Shown here in pieces: positions 1 through 5,402 of a DNA stretch of 6,210 nt; the stretch's first letter is position 1, and each line of letters begins with the position of its first letter. Position numbers and translations under genes: made by a program. Under the pieces are notes generated by a model. That model was not told the origin of the DNA. It made no database searches and was given only the letters and a program-made list of their open reading frames with translations. The DNA comes from Chloroflexi bacterium UBA5177. Lineage in GTDB: Bacteria; Chloroflexota; UBA5177. Location of the stretch: positions 9,486-15,695 of the forward strand of contig DHWR01000042.1 of NCBI GenBank assembly GCA_002413265.1, read 5' to 3'.

Positions 1-155
1 GAGTAGCGACCTTGCATCGGAGAGGGTACAAACGTGCCGCTGCAGGAGCTCAGGGTGGCAGGCGTTTGCGCCTGTGCAACCGCGCGATAGTGCGGCGAAA
101 GAGCCCCTGCCGTGAGCAGGGCGGCCACACCCGCGAGCGTTCGAACCTTCCCCAT
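1..155 (-). CDS. Exported protein of unknown function, N-terminal 51 residues only (runs off the left edge)
   Basis: Reading the minus strand from an ATG at 155 gives 51 open codons to the window edge with no stop, so only the 5' end of the gene is present. The N-terminus is a textbook Sec signal peptide: MGKVR with two basic residues, a hydrophobic core (LAGVAALLTAGAL, residues 7-19), then a polar stretch ending AVAQA at residues 25-29 with an Ala-x-Ala signal peptidase I site before QTPATL. The mature part begins QTPATLSSCSGTFVPSPMQG. A GGAG Shine-Dalgarno sequence lies five bases before the ATG, which supports this start. The Cys at residue 38 is well after the predicted cleavage site and not in a lipobox, so a lipoprotein is unlikely. 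The function cannot be told from 51 residues. It lies on the same strand as the LLM gene but 133 bases downstream of it, behind a hairpin, so it is probably a separate transcription unit. Confidence 0.72.
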   Translation of the reverse strand, partial: MGKVRTLAGVAALLTAGALSPHYRAVAQAQTPATLSSCSGTFVPSPMQGRY

Positions 156-160
156 GCAGT

Positions 161-164
161 CTCC
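161..164 (-). promoter_or_regulatory. Ribosome binding site of the exported protein
   Basis: On the minus strand GGAG stands five bases before the ATG at 155. Together with the signal peptide that follows directly, it fixes the start of this edge-truncated gene. Confidence 0.6.
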
Positions 165-177
165 GCTTGTGACGCCT

Positions 178-194
178 GCCGGACACGTGCCGGC
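178..194. repeat. Inverted repeat in the leader of the exported-protein gene
   Basis: GCCGG and CCGGC (5 bp arms) enclose a CACGTG palindrome with one unpaired A, making a nearly perfect 17-base inverted repeat. It sits 23-39 bases upstream of the ATG at 155. It could be an operator near the promoter of that gene or a leader hairpin. The sequence alone does not decide, and GC-rich DNA produces such repeats by chance. Confidence 0.3.
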
Positions 195-231
195 GCGATA
201 CCAGACTCCAACTTTAGACAACCGGCGGAAA

Positions 232-247
232 TGGCGCAAGCGCGCCA
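232..247 (-). terminator. Possible weak terminator after the LLM gene
   Basis: A 6-bp stem (TGGCGC / GCGCCA) with a four-base loop lies about 40 bases downstream of the LLM stop codon. Read on the minus strand it is followed by TTTCC, which is only a short U tract. The position suits termination of the dehydrogenase-LLM transcript before the exported-protein gene, but without a proper U run it may be inefficient or not a terminator at all. Confidence 0.33.
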
Positions 248-286
248 AATCGTCGGCACAGCACGGGAGGTAGAAACGGCGGCCCG

Positions 287-300
287 GACTACCGGTAGTC
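287..300. repeat. 14-bp perfect palindrome across the LLM stop codon
   Basis: GACTACCGGTAGTC is its own reverse complement and contains the final Asp-Tyr-Arg codons and the TAG stop of the LLM gene. Two further outer base pairs can form after one mismatch on each side. As a hairpin it would have to open a central loop, and no T run follows on either strand, so it is not a standard terminator. Confidence 0.4.
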
Positions 301-1131
301 GGGCATGATCCTCCGAGCGAATTCCTCGACCCGGCGCTGCCCGGCCGAAGGCCAGCCGAGGTAGATGTAGCTGACCCCTATCTCAAGAAATTGCTCGATC
401 TTCCGCTTGACCTCGGTGTCCTCCGCGTCCAGGGAGACGCTGGCCGCCCGCCTAATGGAGCCCTCTTCTCGACCAGCCTCGGACGCCAAACGGTCCAGCA
501 GCTGCGACTTCCGTCGATAGACGTCGAAGGGCGCGCTGCTGTGCCATACGTCTGCTTGCCTCGCAACTATGGGCAGCATCAACTGCTCGCCGTCGGCTCC
601 GATCCAGATGGGCGGGTGAGGCTGCTGAACCGGCCTCGGCCGGTAGGTCGCGCCGTTCAGCTGGAAGTGCTTCCCATGGAACGAGACTCCATCCTCGGTC
701 ATCAGAAGGCGCATGATTTGCACGCCCTCTTCCAGCTGCTCCGCCCGGGTGCGCGTTCTGGGGAAGTCGAACCCCAGCTCACGATGTTCCTGTTCGAACC
801 AGGCAGCGCCGACAGCGAGCTCCACGCGCCCGCCTGAGACGTGGTCGACGGTGACCGCCTCCATGACGAGCATCGACGGGTGGCGATAGGTCATGCCGGT
901 AACCATCGGTCCAAGTCGTATGCGGGTGGTAGCGGCGGCCAGAGCGGCCAGAAGTGTCCAGGCCTCGAGGCACGGCCCGTTGGGATCCCCATACAGAGCC
1001 TTGAAGTGATCGAACAACCAGATGCCGTCGAAGCCGGCATCTTCGGCGAACCTGACGTGCTCGAGCAGTTGTGCCCAGGTCTGCTGATGCTGAGCCGTGT
1101 CGATGCCGAACTGAGGTCTGCCTGTGGTCAT
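289..1131 (-). CDS. LLM class (luciferase-like) oxidoreductase, probably F420-dependent
   Basis: A 280-residue protein of the bacterial luciferase-like TIM-barrel superfamily. Visible family features are AGFDGIWLFDHF (residues 32-43, first strands of the barrel), EAWTLLAALAAATTRIRLG (56-74), the YRHP stretch (82-85), SGGRVELAVGAAW (99-111), the RAEQLEEGVQIMRLL helix (129-143) and PPIWIGADGE (173-182). This pattern resembles the Rv1855c-type subfamily, whose members are predicted to use coenzyme F420. FMN use cannot be excluded by eye. Such enzymes are cytoplasmic and transfer hydride to, or oxidise, small organic substrates; the substrate here is unknown. The ATG lies 10 bases after the dehydrogenase stop and has no recognisable Shine-Dalgarno sequence, which suggests translational coupling within one operon. 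The length is near the short end for the family, with no sign of truncation. Confidence 0.9.
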   Translation of the reverse strand: MTTGRPQFGIDTAQHQQTWAQLLEHVRFAEDAGFDGIWLFDHFKALYGDPNGPCLEAWTLLAALAAATTRIRLGPMVTGMTYRHPSMLVMEAVTVDHVSGGRVELAVGAAWFEQEHRELGFDFPRTRTRAEQLEEGVQIMRLLMTEDGVSFHGKHFQLNGATYRPRPVQQPHPPIWIGADGEQLMLPIVARQADVWHSSAPFDVYRRKSQLLDRLASEAGREEGSIRRAASVSLDAEDTEVKRKIEQFLEIGVSYIYLGWPSAGQRRVEEFARRIMPDYR

Positions 1132-1141
1132 GGTCGGCTTG

Positions 1142-2635
1142 CTACGCGCCCAGATGCTCGTCGGGCTGCGGATTCTTGTAGGCCTGTCCGGTGATCTCAG
1201 CCATCACGTGCTTCACCTGCGTGTAGTCGTCGAAGGCGTACATGGACATATCCTTGCCGAAGCCGCTCTGTTTGAAGCCACCGTGTGGCATCTCCGAGGT
1301 CAGCGGCAAATGATCGTTGATCCAGACGGTGCCGAAGCGAAGCTTTTTCCCCCAGTTCAAGGCTCGGTGAACGTCTCTTGTCCAGACCGATCCGGCCAGG
1401 CCGTAGACGACCCCGTTGGCTTTTTCGAGCGCCTCTTCCTCGGTATCGAAAGGGAGAACCACGAGAACCGGCCCAAAAACCTCCCGCTGGACCAGATCGT
1501 CGTCCTGCGGCACGTTCAGGAAAAGCGTCGGCTCGAAATAGAAGCCGCGTCGATCGACCCGCCGGCCTCCGAGCGTGGGTTGATGGCCAGACGCTGCCGC
1601 TCTCTGCACGAAACCTTCCACGCGATCGAGCTGCTCGCTCGAGATCAGGGGGCCCATTGCGGTTTCCTCGTCCATTGGCTCGCCGACCTTGATCTCTTTC
1701 ATGGCACCAACGAGCTTGTCGACGAACTCATCGTAGACCGAGCGCTCGATGTAGAAGCGAGTCGCGGCGGTGCAATCCTGGCCGGTATTGATGGTCCCGG
1801 CCATGGCCGCGCAGTTCGCGGCAGACTCCAGATCGGCGTCGGCGAAGACCACAAATGGGGCCTTGCCTCCTAGCTCGAGGTGCACGCGCTTGAGAGTCCG
1901 AGCGGCCTGCTGCATGATCTTCTTGCCGGTCTCGGTGTCGCCAGTGAGTGAGACCATATCGACGCTGGGGTGCGAGGTCAAGGCGATGCCTGTCTCCTCG
2001 TCTCCGGTGACGACATTCAGAACCCCCGCCGGAAATCCGGCTTCCTCTGCCGCCTTCGCGATCTCCAGGGTTGTGGCCGGCGTGTTTTCGGCCGGCTTCA
2101 GCACCACGGTGTTGCCGGCGGCCAATGCCGGACCGATCTTCCAGACGGCCATCATGAAGGGATAGTTCCAGGGCGCGACCTGGCCGACCACGCCTATAGG
2201 CTCGCGGCGAAGCATGCTGGTGTGGGTGGGAACGTACTCGGCCGTCGCCTGACCGTCGAGCATCCGAGCGGCGCTGGCAAAGAAGCGCAGGTTGTCGATG
2301 CCGAACGGCAGGTCGCCGTCACGGCTCAGCGTGATCGGCTTTCCCGTGGCCTCGGTCTCGATCCTCGCCAGCTCTTCTACTCGCTGCTCGAGAATGTCGG
2401 CGAGGCGATACAGGAATAGGGATCGCTCGCCGGCGCCAAGTCCAGACCAGCGCCCATCCTCAAATGCTTCTCGGGCGGCACGCACGGCTCGATCGACGTC
2501 GTCGGCTGTGGCACGCGGCACGCGATGGACCACTTCTTCCGTGGCGGGATTGATGATGTCCATCGTTCCGCCGCTGCCGTTCACCCATTCTCCGTTGACA
2601 AACATTTCGTAACTGCGGATCGCGGTCGCAACCAT
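1142..2635 (-). CDS. NAD-dependent aldehyde dehydrogenase, aminobutyraldehyde dehydrogenase (PatD-like) type
   Basis: A 497-residue full-length ALDH superfamily enzyme that oxidises an aldehyde to the acid in the cytoplasm. Key residues are all present: Asn157 in APWNYP, Lys180 and Glu183 in VVLKPAE (the Glu favours NAD over NADP), general base Glu254 in LELGGKAP, nucleophile Cys288 in NTGQDCTAA, and Glu385/Phe387 in REVFGP. Several stretches recall E. coli PatD (4-aminobutyraldehyde to GABA), notably HTSMLRREPIGVV (138-150), GQDCTAA, and near the C-terminus SEMPHGGFKQSGFGKDMS followed by DDYTQVKHVM. The assignment to aminoaldehydes is inference from that resemblance; betaine or other aldehydes remain possible. 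The open frame extends upstream to 2731, but the ATG at 2635 has GGAGGG six bases before it and starts directly ahead of the family's MFVNGEWV opening, so the longer form is rejected. It is the first gene of an operon with the LLM gene and is divergent from the aminotransferase. Confidence 0.93.
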   Translation of the reverse strand: MVATAIRSYEMFVNGEWVNGSGGTMDIINPATEEVVHRVPRATADDVDRAVRAAREAFEDGRWSGLGAGERSLFLYRLADILEQRVEELARIETEATGKPITLSRDGDLPFGIDNLRFFASAARMLDGQATAEYVPTHTSMLRREPIGVVGQVAPWNYPFMMAVWKIGPALAAGNTVVLKPAENTPATTLEIAKAAEEAGFPAGVLNVVTGDEETGIALTSHPSVDMVSLTGDTETGKKIMQQAARTLKRVHLELGGKAPFVVFADADLESAANCAAMAGTINTGQDCTAATRFYIERSVYDEFVDKLVGAMKEIKVGEPMDEETAMGPLISSEQLDRVEGFVQRAAASGHQPTLGGRRVDRRGFYFEPTLFLNVPQDDDLVQREVFGPVLVVLPFDTEEEALEKANGVVYGLAGSVWTRDVHRALNWGKKLRFGTVWINDHLPLTSEMPHGGFKQSGFGKDMSMYAFDDYTQVKHVMAEITGQAYKNPQPDEHLGA

Positions 2636-2641
2636 GGGAGT

Positions 2642-2647
2642 CCCTCC
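2642..2647 (-). promoter_or_regulatory. Ribosome binding site of the aldehyde dehydrogenase
   Basis: GGAGGG on the minus strand, six bases before the ATG at 2635. This strong site decides the start in favour of 2635 over the upstream in-frame ATG at 2731, which would place the N-terminus inside the divergent promoter region. Confidence 0.8.
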
Positions 2648-2688
2648 GTCCTGCTTTCCTACGACGAACAAGGCATTCGGATGGTTCG

Positions 2689-2717
2689 AGCATAGCGCGT
2701 TCTGCGAGCACTTAAAA
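2689..2717 (-). promoter_or_regulatory. Possible promoter of the dehydrogenase-LLM operon
   Basis: On the minus strand TATGCT (2694-2689, four of six matches to the -10 consensus) is preceded at 17 bases by TTTTAA (2717-2712, three of six matches to -35). The location, about 55 bases before the start codon, is reasonable, but the -35 match is weak, so this is a candidate only. Confidence 0.25.
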
Positions 2718-2724
2718 CTCCACC

Positions 2725-2753
2725 TTGGCATGCCGACCGAACGTAGGTATAGG
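2725..2753 (+). promoter_or_regulatory. Sigma-70-type promoter of the aminotransferase
   Basis: TTGGCA (2725-2730, five of six matches to TTGACA) and TATAGG (2748-2753, four of six to TATAAT) are separated by exactly 17 bases. Transcription would start near 2760, leaving a leader of about 45 bases that contains the ribosome binding site. The -35 overlaps an 8-bp palindrome, GGCATGCC (2727-2734), which could be a regulator half-site or chance. Confidence 0.55.
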
Positions 2754-2790
2754 CTGGCCTTACAAGGGACGGACTTGCCCGAGACTCACG

Positions 2791-2797
2791 AGGAGGG
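2791..2797 (+). promoter_or_regulatory. Ribosome binding site of the aminotransferase
   Basis: AGGAGGG ends seven bases before the ATG at 2805. It decides the start against the in-frame ATG at 2634, which lies upstream of the predicted promoter and overlaps the dehydrogenase start. Confidence 0.85.
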
Positions 2798-2804
2798 TGC
2801 GCGA

Positions 2805-4154
2805 ATGAGCGTTACGAAGAGTGCGGAGACGCAGCCGGCTCTCAAGCGAGAGCGGCAGCTGAAGATGTACCGGCGGGCGCTGAAGGTGCTGCCGGGAGGT
2901 ACCGACTCCAACTTCCGCGCGTGGGGCGAACACACCGTGTACGTGGATCGCGGCAAGGGTGGACGCGTCTGGGACCTGGACGGGAACGAGTTTGTCGATC
3001 TGCGCTTGGGATACGGGCCGGTGATCCTAGGCCACGCCGACGATCGTGTCGACGAAGCGGTGCACGAGGCGGTCCGAAAGGGCGTCTCGTTTTCGTTGAC
3101 CAGCGAGCAGGAGGTCCGGACCGGAGAGTTGATTCAAGAGCTCACCGGCTGGGTCGAGATGGCCCGCATGACGGTGTCGGGAACCGAAGCCACCATGCAC
3201 GCCATCCGCATCGCGCGCGCCTACACCGGCCGCGACAAGATCATCAAGTTCGAAGGGCAGTATCACGGGATGCACGATTACGCCTTGATCAGCGTGCTGC
3301 CCTACGACGTCTCAGAGTTGGGTGATCGGGACAATCCGGTGCGTCTAGCGTGGGGGCGAGGCATCCCCGAGGCGGTGGCGGAGACCGTCATTCCGGCGCC
3401 GTACAACGATCTCGATCTTCTTCGGCGGATCTTCGAGCGAGAGGGCGACAATATCGCCGCGGTTCTGATCGAGCCGGTGCTGGGCAACGCCCAGGGCATC
3501 ATGCCCCAGCCGCACTTTCTACCCGGCGTGAGGGAGCTCACTCGAGAGTTTGGCGCCGTGCTGATTTTCGACGAGGTCAAGACGGGATTCCGGTTTGCAC
3601 GGGGCGGGGCCGCCGAGTACTTCGGCATCAAGCCCGATCTGGCTACCTACGCTAAGGCCATGGGGAATGGATACCCGGCCGCCGCGTTCGGAGGGACCCG
3701 CGAGGTCATGAGCGTGCTGCCGGAAAATGTGAGCCATGGAGGCACCTACGCCGGCAACCGAGTGGCGGCGGCCGCTGCGGTGGCGACGCTCTCCATTCTC
3801 AAAGACACCGATGCGCTGGAAACCATCGGTCGGACCGGCGAGGCGATGCAGCGGGCGATCGGCGAGATCTTGAATCGACGAGGCATCGCGCACGTATTCA
3901 CCGGGCATCCTTCGATGTTCGGAATCATGTTCGCCGAGGAGCTACCGACCGACTACCGCGGCTGGGCAGCAACGGACCATGAGCTATACGACGCGGTCGC
4001 GCTTGGCATGCATCCACGGGGCGCCATGCCGGAGCCTGATTCTCGCGAGCCCTGGTTTGTCTGCGAAGCGCACAGCTCGAGCGACGTGGAGCAGGCGGTG
4101 GAGGCGTTCGAGAGCTCGCTGAATGCTGCATTGGAGCTGCGAGCCAGGGCTTGA
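2805..4154 (+). CDS. Class III PLP-dependent aminotransferase, glutamate-1-semialdehyde aminomutase-like
   Basis: A 449-residue fold-type I PLP enzyme. It opens like the HemL family (VLPGGTDSNFRAW, residues 28-40; VWDLDGNEFVDLRLGYGPVILGHA, split around 55-78). Cofactor-site residues are visible: Ser125-Gly126-Thr127 for the PLP phosphate, Tyr153-His154-Gly155 stacking on the ring, Asp256 in IFDEVKTGFR for the pyridine nitrogen, Lys284 in YAKAMGNGYP for the Schiff base, and Thr314 in GGTYAGN. The sequence around the lysine differs from true HemL (usually GKxIGGGLP), so this is more likely a paralogue that transaminates or isomerises another amine or amino acid than the tetrapyrrole enzyme. Its divergent placement beside a PatD-like aldehyde dehydrogenase suggests it makes an aldehyde for that enzyme; this is inference. 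Start chosen by the strong AGGAGGG seven bases upstream. It ends eight bases from the convergent methyltransferase gene. Confidence 0.9.
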   Translation: MSVTKSAETQPALKRERQLKMYRRALKVLPGGTDSNFRAWGEHTVYVDRGKGGRVWDLDGNEFVDLRLGYGPVILGHADDRVDEAVHEAVRKGVSFSLTSEQEVRTGELIQELTGWVEMARMTVSGTEATMHAIRIARAYTGRDKIIKFEGQYHGMHDYALISVLPYDVSELGDRDNPVRLAWGRGIPEAVAETVIPAPYNDLDLLRRIFEREGDNIAAVLIEPVLGNAQGIMPQPHFLPGVRELTREFGAVLIFDEVKTGFRFARGGAAEYFGIKPDLATYAKAMGNGYPAAAFGGTREVMSVLPENVSHGGTYAGNRVAAAAAVATLSILKDTDALETIGRTGEAMQRAIGEILNRRGIAHVFTGHPSMFGIMFAEELPTDYRGWAATDHELYDAVALGMHPRGAMPEPDSREPWFVCEAHSSSDVEQAVEAFESSLNAALELRARA

Positions 4155-4162
4155 GCTGAGGC

Positions 4163-4927
4163 TTAGGTTGCCGTGGCCACCACACGGGTGAAACCGAGGT
4201 TGCGGCCCGCGTCCAGTCGGAGCATCTCGGCCTGCTCCGGGCGGTGGCTGCGATAGCCGTGCTCGGCACACACCTCATTCCACAGTAACCACTGCTTCCA
4301 TCCATCCGGGATCATGTCTGCCGTCTGAACGGTGATCCTTCCGGAGCGCTCCCAGTGCGTTCGCCACCAGGCGGGGCTGTGGAAAGTCCAGAAGTCGTCC
4401 TCCCAGTACGGAACGAGATGTTCCGGAAGCGACTCGAATTCCTCGCGAAGACCCGGGACGACGATTCCGATCTGTCCGCCGGTTCTCACGAACTTGCTGA
4501 AGTACTCGAGATAGAGGTCGTCGGTGCCGAAGTAGTGGTAAGCGTCGAGGCTTACTGCGGCGTCGAAGAAGTTCTCGGCGAAGGGAAGCGCATGGGCCTC
4601 GGCGTGGATCGGCGTTACTTGGGCCGCACAGTCGGCCTCCAGTACCCGCTGCCAGTTCTCTCCCGCGCCGATCCAAAGATCGGTGGCCCAGACACGAACC
4701 TCGAATTCTTTGGCGAGGAAGATCGAGCTGAGCGCGCGCCCGCATCCCATATCGAGCACGCGCATGCCTGGCTCCAGCACCATGACCTGGGCCAGAGCCT
4801 CCGTGAGCCAGAGAACGTTCGGCCCCATGAGATTTTCGAGCGTCCACCTGGGATCGTAGGACGCTGAGCGAGGATATTCCGGCAGCGTCAGCGCAGCGGC
4901 TAAGGCCGCGTTAGAATCCGCTTCCAT
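4163..4927 (-). CDS. Class I SAM-dependent methyltransferase, substrate unknown
   Basis: A 254-residue protein with the Rossmann-type methyltransferase core. Motif I is VLDMGCGRALSS (57-68), binding SAM; ATDLW (81-85) is the acidic end of strand 2; HAEAHALPF (108-116) and FDAAVSLDAYHYFGTDD (121-137) are the motif II/III region. The N-terminal stretch YDPRWTLENLMGPNVLW (24-40) and the Trp-rich segment WEDDFWTFHSPAWWRTHW (175-192) recall a widespread, uncharacterised group of free-standing bacterial methyltransferases. The substrate is not deducible. There are no membrane segments or signal peptide, so it is cytoplasmic. The ATG at 4927 has GGAAG ten bases upstream, a usable but longish spacing. 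It follows the small HTH gene on the same strand after 98 bases, and I see no convincing promoter in that gap, so co-transcription is possible. Confidence 0.88.
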   Translation of the reverse strand: MEADSNAALAAALTLPEYPRSASYDPRWTLENLMGPNVLWLTEALAQVMVLEPGMRVLDMGCGRALSSIFLAKEFEVRVWATDLWIGAGENWQRVLEADCAAQVTPIHAEAHALPFAENFFDAAVSLDAYHYFGTDDLYLEYFSKFVRTGGQIGIVVPGLREEFESLPEHLVPYWEDDFWTFHSPAWWRTHWERSGRITVQTADMIPDGWKQWLLWNEVCAEHGYRSHRPEQAEMLRLDAGRNLGFTRVVATAT

Positions 4928-5025
4928 GTGTCGACTGCTTCCCTTCGCAGCTGTGATCTTGGCCTTATGGTCAGCCAGGAAAGTCTAGCTCGCCGGTTCG
5001 CTGAGCGGGCTGGAAGGGGAGGGAA

Positions 5026-5244
5026 TCATGGGGCCGTCAGGTGCCCGGGCGAAGCCTTTGTCTCGGCGAGTCGCTCGACGTCGTCGCGGCGCAGTAGGGT
5101 GAGGCTGAACGGTCGCCGATACCACGGCTGCCTTCGAATGTGGGTGTCATGCACCAGGTGATTCAGCTCTTCCGTGGATACGCCGAGCAGGCGTTCGGCG
5201 TCCACATATGAGATCCATTTGCTGCGACGCTTCATTAGCTTCAT
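5026..5244 (-). CDS. Small helix-turn-helix (MerR/excisionase-like) DNA-binding protein
   Basis: A 72-residue basic protein. Residues 10-31 (WISYVDAERLLGVST followed by EELNHLV) have the pattern of the winged helix-turn-helix in MerR and excisionase-type proteins, where a 'sxxxAAxxLGVSxxTL' helix-turn-helix is followed by a basic wing (here HIRRQPWYRRPF, 35-46) and then a short segment ending in a helix (LTLLRRDDVERLAE, 48-61) like the 'frxeDleafl' end of the family. There is no effector domain, so it is either a small regulator or a recombination directionality-type factor; no integrase is nearby. The open frame reaches up to 5400, but ATG 5244 has AAGGGG nine bases upstream, and the extra N-terminal residues have no family resemblance. 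It is divergent from the pterin dehydratase gene and upstream of the methyltransferase, so it might regulate either. This target assignment is inference. Confidence 0.68.
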   Translation of the reverse strand: MKLMKRRSKWISYVDAERLLGVSTEELNHLVHDTHIRRQPWYRRPFSLTLLRRDDVERLAETKASPGHLTAP

Positions 5245-5253
5245 TTCGCGTGA

Positions 5254-5259
5254 CCCCTT
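5254..5259 (-). promoter_or_regulatory. Ribosome binding site of the small HTH gene
   Basis: AAGGGG on the minus strand, nine bases before ATG 5244. It favours a 72-residue protein over the 124-residue reading that would start at 5400. Confidence 0.55.
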
Positions 5260-5343
5260 CCCGCCGGGTCCCGCATGTCTTCGATGGCCACGAGACCTAC
5301 TCACATATACGGAGATGGTTTCAGCGCCACGGCCGAGACGAGT

Positions 5344-5372
5344 TTGGTCGATTCGTAGTGCGGAACGACAAT
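5344..5372 (+). promoter_or_regulatory. Possible promoter of the pterin dehydratase gene
   Basis: TTGGTC (5344-5349, three of six) and GACAAT (5367-5372, four of six) are spaced by 17 bases, giving a start near 5379 and a leader of about 24 bases that just includes the ribosome binding site. An imperfect inverted repeat (GATTCGT near 5350 against ACGACAATC near 5365) overlaps it. Both matches are modest. Confidence 0.28.
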
Positions 5373-5389
5373 CGGGTATTGCGACTGAA

Positions 5390-5395
5390 AAGGAG
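5390..5395 (+). promoter_or_regulatory. Ribosome binding site of the pterin dehydratase
   Basis: AAGGAG seven bases before the ATG at 5403. It sets the start and rules out the upstream in-frame ATG at 5208, which lies inside the divergent HTH gene. Confidence 0.8.
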
Positions 5396-5402
5396 TTCAC
5401 AG

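Noticed and set aside
12..308. Plus-strand open frame of 98 codons at the left end, and a minus-strand frame 50-259
   Set aside because: Both are Arg-rich shadows without ribosome binding sites. The real gene here is the minus-strand signal-peptide frame from 155.
391..837. Plus-strand open frame antisense to the LLM gene
   Set aside because: Low-complexity shadow composition with no recognisable domain; the opposite strand encodes a clear LLM protein.
1124..1873. Long plus-strand open frame of 249 codons antisense to the aldehyde dehydrogenase
   Set aside because: It has no family resemblance and no ribosome binding site, and it lies fully opposite a dehydrogenase with all catalytic residues. 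Long antisense frames are common in GC-rich genes.
2636..2731. N-terminal extension of the aldehyde dehydrogenase to an ATG at 2731
   Set aside because: The extra 32 residues do not match the family and run through the divergent promoter region, while a strong ribosome binding site supports 2635.
2634..2804. N-terminal extension of the aminotransferase to an ATG at 2634
   Set aside because: It would start upstream of the predicted promoter and overlap the dehydrogenase start; AGGAGGG before 2805 is decisive.
204..2915. Ten-base word ACTCCAACTT shared between the left spacer (about 204) and the aminotransferase coding region (about 2905)
   Set aside because: The second copy is explained by coding sequence and the match is too short to indicate a repeat family.
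2805..4154. Assignment of the aminotransferase as the tetrapyrrole enzyme HemL
   Set aside because: The Schiff-base segment is YAKAMGNGYP rather than the usual GKxIGGGLP type, and the neighbours are catabolic, not porphyrin genes.
4355..4867. Plus-strand open frame of 170 codons antisense to the methyltransferase
   Set aside because: Shadow of a gene with clear SAM-binding motifs; no start signal and no domain seen.
4987..5011. Imperfect hairpin (7-bp arms, 11-base loop) between the HTH gene and the methyltransferase
   Set aside because: It contains a mismatch on the minus-strand transcript and only a short T run follows, so it does not qualify as a terminator.
5245..5400. Extended start of the small HTH protein at 5400, and of the pterin dehydratase at 5208
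   Set aside because: The two extensions overlap each other on opposite strands and neither matches its family. Each gene has a good ribosome binding site at the shorter start.
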